From: Sapria himalayana
Lineage: Eukaryota; Streptophyta; Magnoliopsida; Malpighiales; Rafflesiaceae
NCBI GenBank assembly: GCA_029783825.1
Contig: JAREIK010003366.1
Location: 252,534-316,533 of the forward strand
Direction of reading: 5' to 3'
Length of the DNA: 64,000 nucleotides
Positions 10,741 through 23,640 of this stretch are shown here, piece after piece (position 1 is the stretch's first letter; each line of letters starts with the position of its first letter). The position numbers were made by a program, and so were the translations under genes. The notes beneath the pieces were generated by a model, which was given only the letters and a program-made list of their open reading frames with translations, did not search any database and was not told where the DNA came from.

Positions 10741-11174
10741 TTATATACCTATGTTTTGTTAATTAAAAAAATGGTTTATATTATATGTTGTTTTTCAATT
10801 TAAAATAAAATTTAAAAATATGTAATCAAATTTTTTGTAAAAAAATAAAATTGTCAAAATAGTTTTGGAATGAAAATAGCTAGGAATTTTTACCTCGCTA
10901 ATTTAGCTGGAGAATTTTCTATATAATTTCAGTTGAAAAATATTAATTACCACTCTTAATTACGATCAAAATTAGTGAGGTAAAAATATAATTAGCTAGG
11001 GAATTTTTATCATTCAAAAATTTGTTATGGAATTTTTTTTTCATTAAAATTTTCAGATAAGCACTTTAGCTTGAGATAATTTCTATCAGAAATCCATCAT
11101 TATTCTATTTTAGTGACAAAATAAGCCCAGATAGCTAGAGAACTTTTTTTAACCACTTGGGCTTTTTTATAGTG
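10605..11174 (+). repeat. Long terminal inverted repeat, right copy
   Basis: Inverted counterpart of 2429-3061. It contains TAGCTAGGGAA-type subterminal motifs and ends with TATAGTG, a decayed form of the CTTGTAGTG terminus. The inner part is the PTTA 3' coding tail. The two copies have many differences, so the duplication is old. Confidence 0.8.
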
Positions 11175-12110
11175 ATAGACAAATAAACATATACATATAT
11201 AGATAGATAAATAGATAGACATATATAAAAATAGATAGACAAACTATTAGATAGATAAATAGATAGACAGCCACATATTCAGGTAGGCAGACAATGACGC
11301 AGGCATGCAGACATACAGATACATGGAAATATAGATAGAATGAAAAATAAACAAACAGATAGACAAATAGATAGATAGACAGAAAGATAGGTAATTTGAT
11401 ATAGAAATTGATAGATAGATTTATAGATAGATAGATAGATTGATTGATTGATAGATATATTGATAGATAAATTGATAGACCAATAATTAGATAGATAAAT
11501 AGATAGACATATAGATAGAAAAATATATAGACAAATAGATAGACAAATAGATAGATAGATAGATAGATAGACAGATAGATTGACAAATAAATAGATAACT
11601 TGATAGACAGAAATATAGATAGATAAATTGATAGATTGATAGACATATTGATAAATGATTTGATTGACAAATAGATAGATAGATAGATAGATACACATAT
11701 AGATAGATAGATATATAGATTAATTGATTATTAGATAGATAAATAGACAAATAGATAGATAGATGGACAAATAGATAGATAGATTTATAAACAAATATAT
11801 ATATATAGATATATAAATAGATATATAGATTGATAGATAGATTGATAGACAGATAAATAGATAGATAGATAGATAGACAGAAAGATAAACACAAAGATAG
11901 ATAGATATATAAATATTTTGATAAATAGATAGGTAGACGAATAGATAGATAGATAGATAGATAGACAAATAAATTGACAGATAGATAAATAGATAGACAT
12001 ATAGATATACAAATAGATTGATTGAAAGAAATATAGATAGATAGATAGATAGACAGATAGATAGACAAAATGATATATATATATATAGGAAATAAATAGA
12101 TAGATAGATA
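11175..12110 (-). repeat. Imperfect (GATA)n array (CTAT on minus)
   Basis: About 0.94 kb of GATA units with GACA, AATA and ATTG variants. It starts directly after the Element I terminus and continues past the hAT insertion at 16315. Orientation is opposite to the array left of Element I. Long minus-strand frames here (for example 11487-12146) are repeat artefacts. Confidence 0.95.
12103..12110. repeat. hAT target-site duplication (left)
   Basis: GATAGATA precedes the terminus; GAAAGATA follows the right terminus at 16307-16314. Seven of eight bases match, which is the 8-bp duplication length of hAT elements. Confidence 0.65.
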
Positions 12111-15100
12111 TAGGGGTGTAACCGAACCAAATGATTCATGATTCATTCGGAGCTCGGCTCGGTAAAAGCTCGTTTGAATTCATTTCTTAAGTTAAATGGG
12201 TCGAGCCCAAACTCTATTTTGTCTAGTAAGTTAAACAAGTTGAACCCAAGCTTCTTTAAGTTTGGCTTACAAAAGTTTGTGAATAGGCTCATTTACCAGC
12301 TCATGAACATGCTCACGAACAGGCTCGCAATATGTTCATGAACAGGCTCGTGAATAGGCTCGCGCAGAGTTTGACGCATGTTCAATCACTTCGATGTTCT
12401 GACTTCCAAATTTCTGAACTTTTTTTACCCATCCCCATTTAAAAACCTTAAAGACCATATTAGATATTACTCTCTCAACTCTCCCATTCTCTTCCACCAC
12501 CCGACGCCCGCCATGCTGCACTCTCCCCTGTTCTCTTCTTCTTTTCCTTTCTTCCATTATTAATTTGTTATCTCTTTATGGTCAAAATCTTTACCACTTA
12601 TAGCTTTTATCTTGTTCTCTATGTCTTGGTCTCTACTATGGGGAAGTTGAAATATTGCTAGAAATGTCATTGCTCCATCTCTCACAAACTTCTACAAATC
12701 AAAGCATCGAGTGCAAGTTTATATTTTGCTACAAAGAAAGCACGTCCAATGCACCGGCTTAGATTTTAATGACTCGATTTACTTAGACTGCTGATCTTTG
12801 CATCACAGAGGGCAAAAATCATCTCTACAGGCTACAATTCTCTCTGCTCTTTTGACATTTGTCTCTTTCACCCCTACTCTAGTAGAATGAATACCAAATG
12901 AAAGAGAAAACATAAAATAAACTTGTTATGATAGACTCCAAAATGAATGTTTTAATGAAGGTGTGAATCAAATGTCTTCTACTATTTTTGATTGAATTCT
13001 GTGTTGCTGAATTGGGGTGTTTAAAGTTTTCCAAATTTTCATATACAATTTCCATGTTGAAATTATATGAAATCTACCTTATTTATTTTCCAATTTGTTT
13101 TGTTATGCTGTACAGGATGTCGGACCATGTTGCTAGTATGTTATACCCTAAAAATTCACAAAAAAAGTCATATAATGAAAAAGATATAGATGTCATTGTA
13201 GAAAATGTGAATTGAATAAGGAAAACACATCATCTACAACTATGGGTGTTGATGGGGTTGAAAATGTTGAAGATAGTGAAGAGGGTGGGGGTGATTGCGC
13301 AAAGAAGAGAAAGTGCACCTCCCAAGTATGGTCTAAATTTAAAATAGTCACCCTTCCTGATATATCAGAATAGGCTGAATGCATCCATTGCAAGGGGTGA
13401 TTTACACTTCTTAAGGCTGGAACTACATCTCACTTACTTAGGCACATTAAAAAAAATTGTATTAGGTGGAAAATAAAGTTGATTGGACAAAAGGAACTAA
13501 GACTTAATTCCTCTATAATAGAGTATGTAATGGTAGCTTTAATACAAAATTTTAAATATAACCAAACTAAGATCAGAGATATATTATCTCATTTGATCAT
13601 GGTACATGAGCTACCATTTTCTTTTGTGGAGTATGAAGTGTGTAATTTGTTGATGAAGACTATCTCCACATTATCAAAAGGTTAGTCGTGCAACTATAAG
13701 AAAAGATTGGTTTTCAAGTTATGAGGTTGAAAATAAAAAAGTTTCCACTTTTTTGAAATATGAAAATTAAGTAATTGTGACAACTGATATATGGAAGTTA
13801 CCCAATCGAAAGGTTTTTAATATGGTTGTTACTTGCCATTTTATAGATTCTAATTAGAAATTACAAAAGCGTACTCTTAGTTTTTGTGATGTACAACCAC
13901 CTCATTCCGGAGTTTCCATTTGTGATGCCTTAAGTAAGTGTTTGGTTGAATGGGAAATTGATGATAAATTTTGGAGTGTGATAGTTGATAGTGTCTCTTA
14001 CACTGATGTTGTTATTCGCATGTCAAAAGATACATTTCCTATAAAAATCAACTTGCTCTTTGTGGCAAGTTGTTTCATGTAAGGTATTGTGCACATAATC
14101 TAAATCTTCTTGTACAAGATGGGTTATTAGAGATTGGAGATATAATTAAGAATGTACAAGAAAGTGTTAAACATGTGACACATTTAGAGAGTCATCTGAA
14201 TATTTTTGGAGAAATTGTGAAGCATTTGATGTTACCTTTAAAGAAACTTATTTTTGATGGTTGCATAGGTGGAATGCAGCATTATTTATGTTGTTGACTA
14301 TCTTGGAGTTCAAAGTTGTTTTTCCTAGATATCCAAAAAGAGAAGCAAGTTGCTTGTTCTTGCATAGTGAGGATAATTGAATGAAAGTTGCTGAAATTTC
14401 CTCATTTATTGCAGCATTTAATGTACTTGCAAAAATTATTTTAGGTATTATTATTTTATTTGACTAATCTTAATTAATTTTGTTATTTATATGCTTTTAA
14501 AAATATTTATTTTAATTGGGTAATATCATACATGTTATTGTAGGTTTTGGATATCCAACATCAAATTTGTTTTTTTCCCGAGCTTTAATATCAAGAGGTT
14601 GTTAGATGAAAAATATCTTGATGAAAATGAGTTTATGCATTCAATGATTATGAAGATGAAAGATGGGTTTGAAAAGTATTGGGGTGAGTGCAATTTGTTG
14701 ATCTCTATGGTAGCCATTTTAGATCCAAGAATTAATTACAATTAATTGTGTTGCATTTTCCTATGATTTACTCAAGATCAGATATCATTGAACATATTAT
14801 AACTATTCATGAGACTTTGCACATGCTTTATAAAGATTATGTTGAAAGTCATAAAGCAAATGGTAGTGAAAAAGAGGGTGAAAGTGAGAATCAAAATGAA
14901 TCTTCTAGTGCTGTGACGATGGGAACATGTGGAGTGAGGGCTTAATTTTTTAGTTATATAAGACATCTTGAATCATCAATTGAACAAGTTAAATCTGATT
15001 TAAATATATATCTAGAAGAAGGTGTTCATCTTTGTGAAAATTTAAATTTTGATGTCTTAGATTCGTGAAAGATGAAGTCTCTAAAGTTTTGAGTGTTATC

Positions 15101-16306
15101 AAAGATGACATGTGATGTTATATCAATTCCAATCACAACCGTAGCTTCAGAGTCGGCATTCAGTACTGGGGGGAGAGTTATTGAACCAAATCGTGCATCT
15201 TTAGGAGCATACATGGTTAAAGTATTATTATGAGGTGAAGATTGGCATGCCTTTTATGGGATAAAGTGAAAAAGAAAAGTAAATCTCAAATTCTTATCAT
15301 ATTTTAAGTTTAAATTTGATTTTGTGCTGTTATTAAATATTAATATTTTGAGCTTTTTTATTGTTGTTTATGTACATGTTAAGGTTTTGTTTTACAATGT
15401 TAATATTTTATTTTATTTTTTATAAATTGTTACAATTTTTATAGTATGAAGATGAATTCAAAGAGATTCAAATACCTCACACTTAAAAGTTGCTTTTATG
15501 GCATAATGTGGAACTAATTTCATTTCTTGTATATTCTTTAATTTTTGGCATAAACTTGAGGTTGGGTTACATGGGTATATTATTATTTGTTGAATAGAAA
15601 ATATTCAGAGTTACTTATTATTTATCTTATTATTTGAGGTGTAGTCTTTTAAGCTTTTATTATATTTTTTATTCGAAGTTTCTTTTACCTATATAAACTA
15701 TCAAGGTTTGCTTTATTTGAAAGCTTCAAAGGCCAATACATGGAAGAGATCATGGTGAAAGATGAAGATATAAAGATTATTTTGACGTTGTTATATGTTA
15801 GATTTAAACATTATTTTTAAATTTTAAGGATGATTGTAAGTTTTTTTTATTTCATTGGTGTTGTAACTTTTAGTTGGTTTGGATATGTTAGTTATTATTA
15901 ATAACTTGTTGTATTAGGTTATTAGTATTTTTTTAGATATAGTATATGATGCTAAACTATTAATTTTTTTAAAGATCATAAACAAGCTCACATATGAACT
16001 CAAATGAGCTCACAAACGAACTCCTTAATGAGCTCGCAAATGAGCTCACAAATGAACTCTTTATCGAGCTTATAAATAAGCTTATAATCAAGCTCACATA
16101 TCAACGAGCATGAGCTATAATCAAATGAGGTTTAAACAAATGAACCCAAGTCGAGCTCGATCTTGATGAGCTCGAGCTGAACTCAAAAATGAGCTTGGAT
16201 TTTAAAAAATAAAGGAACTCGAGCAGAATCCAAGCCCTTCCAAAATATTTTAAGCAGAACCAAAGCCTTTGTTAATCCAACTCAGTTTGGCTCAGTTACA
16301 CCCCTA
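12111..16306 (+). mobile_element. Degenerate hAT (DAYSLEEPER/RICESLEEPER-type) transposon
   Basis: The left terminus is TAGGGGTGTAACCGAACCAAA. The right end is its near-perfect inverse, reading TAGGGGTGTAACTGAGCCAAA from the other side. The 4.2-kb element sits inside the GATA array and is flanked by an 8-bp near-duplication. Subterminal regions hold clusters of GCTCG/GAGCTC-rich words: 12150-12365 (GAACAGGCTCG type) and 15975-16200 (GAGCTCACAAA type). These are likely transposase-binding repeats. The interior encodes a decayed transposase. Confidence 0.9.
13108..15262 (+). pseudogene. hAT transposase, degenerate
   Basis: Domains can be followed in order across frames. A BED-type zinc finger spans about 13310-13460 (KRKCTSQVWSKFKI, AECIHCKG, HLLRHIKKNC). 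HELPFSFVEYE lies at about 13608-13640. VTTDIWKL and VQPPHSG mark the start of the RNase H-like core. VRYCAHNLNLLVQDGL lies at about 14077-14125. The C-terminal dimerisation block TVASESAFSTGGRV lies at about 15138-15180. Normal family length is about 650-750 residues and the span fits that. Several in-frame stops (for example inside the BED finger, at SE*AEC and KG*FT), frameshifts and possible introns around 14440-14545 show it is inactive. The motif order and preserved dimerisation domain make the family call firm. Confidence 0.85.
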
Positions 16307-16314
16307 GAAAGATA
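16307..16314. repeat. hAT target-site duplication (right)
   Basis: GAAAGATA, one mismatch from the left copy GATAGATA. Within a GATA array a match is partly expected by chance, so the termini carry more weight than this site. Confidence 0.6.
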
Positions 16315-17192
16315 GAGAGATAGATAGATATATATATATATAGGTAGGTAGGTAGATAGGTAGATAGATATATATATAGATAGATTAATTAATAGATAGA
16401 TAAAGAGATAGATAGATAGACATATAGATAGAAAAATAGAAAGACAAATAGATAGACAAATAGATAGATAGATTGATTATTTTATAGACAAATAAATAGA
16501 CAGACAGACAGATAGATAGAAAGATTCACATATAGTTAGATAATATATAGGTAGATAGAAAAATAGATAAATAAAGAGATTATAGATTGATTGAAAGATA
16601 GATAGATAGATAGACAGATAAATATACATATAGATAGACCGACAAATAAATAGATAGAAAGATAGACAAATTAATGATTGATTGAATGAATGATAGATCA
16701 TTTGATAGATAGGTAGAATGATAGATAAATAGATAGATTGATAGACTAATTGATAGAGATATTGATAGAAATATTGATAGATAGAATAATAGACAGATTG
16801 ATATACTGATAGATAGACATATTGATAGTCACATAGATAGACATATTGATTGATAGATTATTTTATCGATAAATAGACAAATAAAAGACAAATCAATAAA
16901 TAGATAGATAGATAGATATATAGATAGATAGATATAAAATTATATATATATAGATAGTAAGTTAGATAGAAAGACACATAGATAGATAGAATAAAAGATA
17001 AAACGTAAGATACATAGATTAATAGATAGATAAATAGACAAATGGATAGATTGATAAATAGATTGATTGATTTACAGATAAATAGATTGAAAGAGAGATA
17101 GATAGATAGAAAGATTTATAGATAGATAGAAAGATAGATAAATAGATAAATAGATAAATAAATAGATAGATAAATAGACATATAGATAGATA
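16315..17192 (-). repeat. (GATA)n array, continuation right of hAT
   Basis: Same orientation and unit mix as 11175-12110, so the hAT element split one array of about 1.8 kb. It ends directly at the CACTA terminus at 17193. Confidence 0.95.
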
Positions 17193-17371
17193 CACTACAA
17201 GAAAAATCACATATAGCTATGGAAAATTCCCTAGCTAAATGGGTGTTTTTCATCGCTAAAAGGGGTATAGTGATAGATTAACAACGGAACCATTCTCAAT
17301 CTAAAGTACTCATCGCTTAAATATAGCGAGGAAAGTATCCCTAGCTAATAATTTAGTGACGGAAAAATAGA
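17193..17371 (+). repeat. CACTA family 1 left terminal region
   Basis: CACTACAAGAAAA followed by several CCCTAGCTAA and TAGCGAGGAA motifs, the subterminal repeats of family 1. Direct contact with the GATA array on the left. Confidence 0.85.
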
Positions 17372-18050
17372 CTAAAAGATAGAAAAACATATAGATAAAT
17401 AAATATCATATATTTATCTAGACTAAAAGATAGAGTCATATAGATAAATCATACTTTTAGCATATTTACTGCTCCTAGTAGATTGAATAATCTAATCTCA
17501 TATAATAATAATTACTTTCCAAAATGAGATATCATCTCGAGAGGAGATATTCCAAATATCATATGAAGCAAGATAGTAATGATGGATCCAATTGATCTAT
17601 AATGAGTCATATTTATTATTGATACACAATAGTTTCTTAATGAAAAAAATATTATTCTTTAGTTTGATCAAAAGAAGACCCAACCCACTGTGAGAAAAAG
17701 GTTTACAAACCATGCTCCATGAGATCCTGTGCATATATATATCTCTCTATGGTTGGGGAGCCTTATAAAAATCTTCTACACAAGTTATCAATAGAAATGA
17801 CAATCACCTGAGGGATGAGGGAGTGTAAAAACTAGTATCCTCAATTCCTTGGATGATAAAATCTAACAACTCTATCCTGTTTGTGATAGACATTAGTTTT
17901 TCAGCACACAGTTGTATTATAGAAGAGATCTCATGGACTAGAGAAAAATTATGAAGTGATCAATCTACTTGATGATTATGAAACTCCCATAAATATAAAA
18001 GGAAGTTTAATGTGTGAGAAATTAGAATTATTAATGATCTATTCGTGGTG
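17372..18050. other. Unassigned low-copy island
   Basis: This is normal-complexity sequence between a CACTA end and the 10-kb array. It has no open frame longer than about 40 codons that I trust. Words such as AGGTTTACAAACCATGCTCC and GGTTGGGGAGCC suggest non-random origin, possibly a retrotransposon long terminal repeat or an intron, but I see no terminal TG...CA pair or primer-binding site to support that. Confidence 0.3.
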
Positions 18051-19439
18051 CTCGAGTTTCTATCTATTTTATATCTTTCTTTCTTTCTACTAGTATATCT
18101 GTCTATTTATATATATATATATATCTAGCTATCTATCAAAAAATTTATTAATCAATCTATATGTCTATATATCTATCTATCTATCTAATTTTCTATTTAT
18201 ATAATTTTATATCTATCTATCTATCATAGTATATATTTGACTATTAGTATATTAGTTTATATGACAATCTCTTTAACTATTTATCTATTTATGTGTCTTA
18301 TGTATAACTATCCATTTTATTTATTTATCTATCTGTCTATCTATCTATGTGATTATTTTTAAATTTGTTTATCTATTTATCTATTTATCGGTTTATCTTC
18401 CCATCTATCTATGTCTATATGTCTATGTTTCTATTTATCTTGTGCCTATTTGTCTATATGTTTATCTGTATATTTGTCTATTTGTCAATCTTTCTATCTA
18501 TTTATCTATCTATGTAACTCTCAAACTATCTATCTTTATATCTGTCTAACTATCTAACTATCTATCATTCTATCAGATAATTTGTCTGTATATACATACA
18601 TACATACATATATATATATATATATGTATGTATATATATATATCTATCTATATATCTAACAATCGATGGAACTATCTATCAATCTGTATATATCGATGTC
18701 TTCTTAACTATCAATATGTCTAATTGTCTATCTATCTATCTATCTATCTATATACTTATCTTTCTGACTATCTGTCTATTTATCCATTTATCTATCTATT
18801 TGTCTAACTGTCAATATATTTATCAATCTATCTATCTATATTTCTATATGTCTATCTTTCTTTCTATCAATATATCTATCTATCTATTTGTTTGTCTCAC
18901 TTTATGTATATTAGTCTATCAGTCTATCTATTTATTTTTCTATCAATTTATCTATTAATCTGTTTATCTATTTGTCTGTCTATCTATCCATCTATCTTTT
19001 TATCTTTTTGTCTATATATTTTTCTATTTATATGTCAATCTGTCTATCTGCCTATCTATCTATTTGTCTCTCTATCATTATATCTATCTATCTATCTATA
19101 TATCTTTATGTCTACCTTTTTTTATCAATCAATTAATCTATTTGTTTATCTTTTTATTTGTATATTAGTCTATCAGTGTAAAAGTTTATGTGTCTATCAA
19201 TACATATATCTGTATATCTATTTATATGTCTTTCTATCCCACTACTAAAATGCCATTCTATATATTAGTCAATCAATCAATCAATCTCCCTATCTATCTA
19301 TCTTTATATTTGTCTTTATTTCTATCTATCAATTTATATATATATATCTATCTATTTATTTGTCTATGTGTCTATTTGTGTATGTGTCTATTTGTCTATG
19401 TGTATATCTATCGATCTTTCTTTAAGAATATCTATTTAT

Positions 19440-19473
<34 letters not shown>

Positions 19474-19887
19474 GTCTATTTGTCTATCTATCTATGCACC
19501 TATCTATCTATCGATTTGTCCTTCTACCTATACATCTATATGTCGATGTATATATATTTCTAATTGTCTAACTTTTTATGTGTATATTTGTTTATCTATA
19601 TTTATGTATCTTCTATCTATCTATCTATTTGATTATCTATCTATATGTCTATTTGTCTATTTGTCTTTCCATTTATTGATATATTTATATATCTATCTAT
19701 CAATCTATCTATTTGTCTGTGTCTATGTGTCTATCTATCTATCCTCCTATCTATTAGTCAATCAATCTATATATCTATATATCAATCAATCTATCTATCA
19801 TTATTTAATTCTTTCTATCTATTAGTCTATCTATTTGTCTATGTGTTTATTTGTCTATCCGTCTATCTATCAATTTGTCTATTAGTC

Positions 19888-19923
<36 letters not shown>

Positions 19924-20136
19924 TGTATCTATCTTTTGATCTAGTTGGCTTTTTATTTATCTTCTTATTTGTCTATCTATATTTATATCAACCTTTCTAT
20001 CAAACTATCTATATGTCTATCTGTTAACTCACTATATCCCTTTTTGTTTATAAGTCTATCAGTCCTTAATTCTATCTATATATTAGTCTATCTTTCAATA
20101 AATATTTCTATTTTTTTGTATATATGTCGATTTATC

Positions 20137-20170
<34 letters not shown>

Positions 20171-22133
20171 ATTATCAAACTATTTATATGTAGATTTGTT
20201 TATCTGTATATCTATCTATATTTATTTATATCTATTTGTCTATCTATCTATCTATATGTCTATCTATCTATCTTTCTATTTATGTATTTATATATCTATT
20301 TGTTTAACTATAAATTTGTTAATCTATCTATCTATTTTTCTAAATTTATATCTTTAAATCTGTCTATCTATATATCTTTATATTTATATAACTTTTTAAA
20401 TGTCTTTTTTTCTATTAGTCTTTCAATCTATCAATCAATCTATTTATCTATCTATCTGTCTATCTTTCTATTTCACTAGAAATATATTTTTCTATTTTTC
20501 TATTTGTCTATATATCTATTTGTCTATTTATCTATTTATCTATATATGAGTCTATCTATCTATCTATCAAATGGTCTATTATTCTATTTGTCGAATTAAC
20601 TTTCTAACTTTCTATCGAACTCTTTATTTTTCTATCTATCTATTTATCTATTTGTTTCTTTATCAATCTATCAATCTAACAATCTGTCTATCTATCAATC
20701 TATCTATTAGTTTATTAGTCTATAAGTCAATGTTTCTATCCATCTATCTATGTGTATATATATCTATTTTTCTATCAATTTATGTATTTGTCTAATTGTA
20801 TATCTATTTATATTTTATCTATCTTTATATCTATCTATCTATCTATCTGTCTGTCTATCTATAGGTTTATCTTGCAATCCTACTATCTATCTATCTTTTA
20901 ATCAAATTGTGAATCTATCAATCTATTTAACTATATATGTATCTATCTATCTACCTATCTATCTATCTAATTAACTACTTCTTATCTATTTATCTATCTA
21001 TTTGTCTATCTGTCTACCTATTTTATATATATCTATCCATCTATGTATCCATTTATATAGTTGTCTATCTTTATATATAATTGTCAAACTTTCAATCTAT
21101 CTACCTATCTAATTATTTATTTGTATCTCTATCTATTTATATATTTATGTGTCTATCTATGTATCTGTATATTTATCTATCTATCTATTTGTCTATCTAA
21201 GTCTTTATATATCTATCTTTTTTTTCAATATGTTTATCTATTTATCTCTCAATTTGCCTATCTATATATCTATATATCTATATTTCTATATTTCTATCTA
21301 TTTATATATTTCTATATATTTCATTCTATATATTTACCTTACCTATCTATCTAAATGTCTTTCAGTCTGTCTATCTATCTATCAATATAACTATCTGTCT
21401 ATCAGTCTATATATTAATCTTTCTATCTATATATCTATCTATCTAAATGTCTACCTATCTACATGTCTATGGGTATATCTATCTATATGTTATCTATATA
21501 TCTATCCATATCTATCTATATATCTATCTAGTTGTCTATCTGTGTATCTATCTAACTATCTAGGTGTAAATGTTCCTTTGTGTCTATTTGTATATCTATC
21601 TATCTATTTTTCTATAATTTATCTTTTTTATCTATCAATGTATCTACCTATTTTTCATATGTTTATATATCTATTTTTTTATCTATTTAAATATTTGTTA
21701 TATCTCTATAGATCTACATGTCTATTTTTCTATATGTTTATTTTTCTAGTTGTCTATTTGTAAATCTATCTATATATCTATCTGGTTGTCTATCTATTTA
21801 TTTATTTATGTGTCTGTGTCTATATGTCTATCTATCTATTTATCAATTTTTCTATCTGGTTATCTATCAATCTGTATCTTTTTAAATCTGTCTATCTCTA
21901 CTATGTATCTATATGTCGATATATCTATCTATTTGTATATCTATCTATGTTTCTATGTGTCAATGTATTTATTTGTGTATAACTCTATATGTCTATATAT
22001 ATATTGATCTAAATGTATATTTGTTTATCAATCTTTCATTGTAATTATATAACAATCTATCATTCTATCTATCTAACTATATAATTTTATATCTATCTAT
22101 CTATCTATTTATTAGTCACTTTATCTATATAGG

Positions 22134-22171
<38 letters not shown>

Positions 22172-22318
22172 CACTTAAATCTCTTTGTCATCTATCTATC
22201 TATTTTTCTATCTTTGTATATGGCTTTATATCTATCTATCTATTTATCCACTTATCTATCTATCTATTTCTCGATTTGTATATCTATTTGTGTATCTCTT
22301 TATCTATTTGTTTATTTA

Positions 22319-22350
<32 letters not shown>

Positions 22351-23587
22351 TCTATCTATCTATTTGTTTTTTTTTTGTCTATCAATTTATCTATATGCCA
22401 ATCTATCTATCCTTCTAACTATCTCTTTGTCTATCTGTCAATCAATCAATCATTCAAAATGATCTTTATGTCTATCTGTCTATCTATCAATCTTTCAATC
22501 TACCGATCTACCTTTTTTCTTATCTCTCTATATGTATATTTCTCTATCAGTCTATAATTATGTGTTAATCCATCCATCTATTTATCAATCTGTTTATCTG
22601 TCTTTCTATCTCACTATTTAACTATCTTAATGTCTATTAGTTTTTCAGCCTATCTACCTACCTACCTATCTAACTATCTATCTAAATATATATATGTCTA
22701 TCTATCAATCTATCTTTATGTCTATCTATTTATTTGTCTAAGTGCCTAAATGTCTATCAATCAATCGGTCTCTCTCTTTATCTTTCTATCTATCAATTTA
22801 TTTGTCTATCTGTCTCTATGCCTATCAGTCTATCTATCTATCTACATATCTATCTATATATTTATCTACCAATCTTTCTATTTGTATATCTATCTATCTG
22901 TCTATCTATATATTTTTTAATATGTCTATCAATCTATTTTTAAATCCATCATTTTGTCTGTCTATCTATCAATTTTGCTTTTATTTGTCTATATATCTGT
23001 ATATTTATCTATATATTTGTCTATTTTTTTATCATTATATATGTATATTATTTTAACTATATATTTATCTTTCTATCTATCTATATGTTTGTCTATGTTT
23101 CTGTATATTTATCTATATGTCTCTTTAGCTCTATGTCTATGTCTATATTTGTATATCTATCTATATGTCTATCTATCTTGATGTCTATTGATCTATCAGT
23201 ATAAATATCTATCAGTCTTTTTATTTATCTACCTATCTATCTATTTGTCCAACTATCTATATAACTATTTGTCAATTTATATATCTAACTAAATATATAT
23301 CCTTCTATGTGTCTATTTATTTATGTATATATTTTTCTATATATCTATTGCATATCTATCTATTTGTCTATCAATAAATTTGTTTACCTATATATATATA
23401 TATATATATATATATCCATCCATCTATCTAACTATCCATATATCTATATATCCCTTTATGTGTCATTTTGTTTATCTAACTTTTTATTTATCTATCTATT
23501 GTCTATTAGTCTATTTGTCTATGAATAAATTTGTTAGCTATGTATATATATATCACTATTTATTTTGTATCTATGTATCTATTTGTT

Positions 23588-23640
<53 letters not shown>

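Larger units (their letters stand above)
2429..11174. mobile_element. Element I: composite CACTA family 1 element with captured genes
   Basis: The left end starts CACTACAAGAAAA (2429). The right end finishes in a degraded complement, TTTTTTATAGTG, at 11174. The two ends are inverted copies of each other over about 570-630 bp (2429-3061 against 10605-11174), far more than the short termini normal for CACTA elements. Both carry the end of the PTTA coding tail, so both are the 3' end of the family. Between them lie an unrecognised ORF, a module shared with Element III (3560-4535 and 8767-9590), an EDR2-like gene fragment (4690-7640) and a receptor-kinase fragment (9730-9993). No TNP2 is present. 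The flanking trinucleotides are CTA on the left and ATA on the right, so no target duplication is evident. The flanking arrays are in opposite orientation. Confidence 0.7.

Noticed and set aside
2426..11177. Target-site duplication for Element I
   Set aside because: Flanks are CTA and ATA, so no duplication is seen; this agrees with a rearranged element.
12336..12563. ORFs on both strands near the hAT left end
   Set aside because: They overlap the subterminal repeats and upstream non-coding part of the hAT element; neither resembles the transposase.
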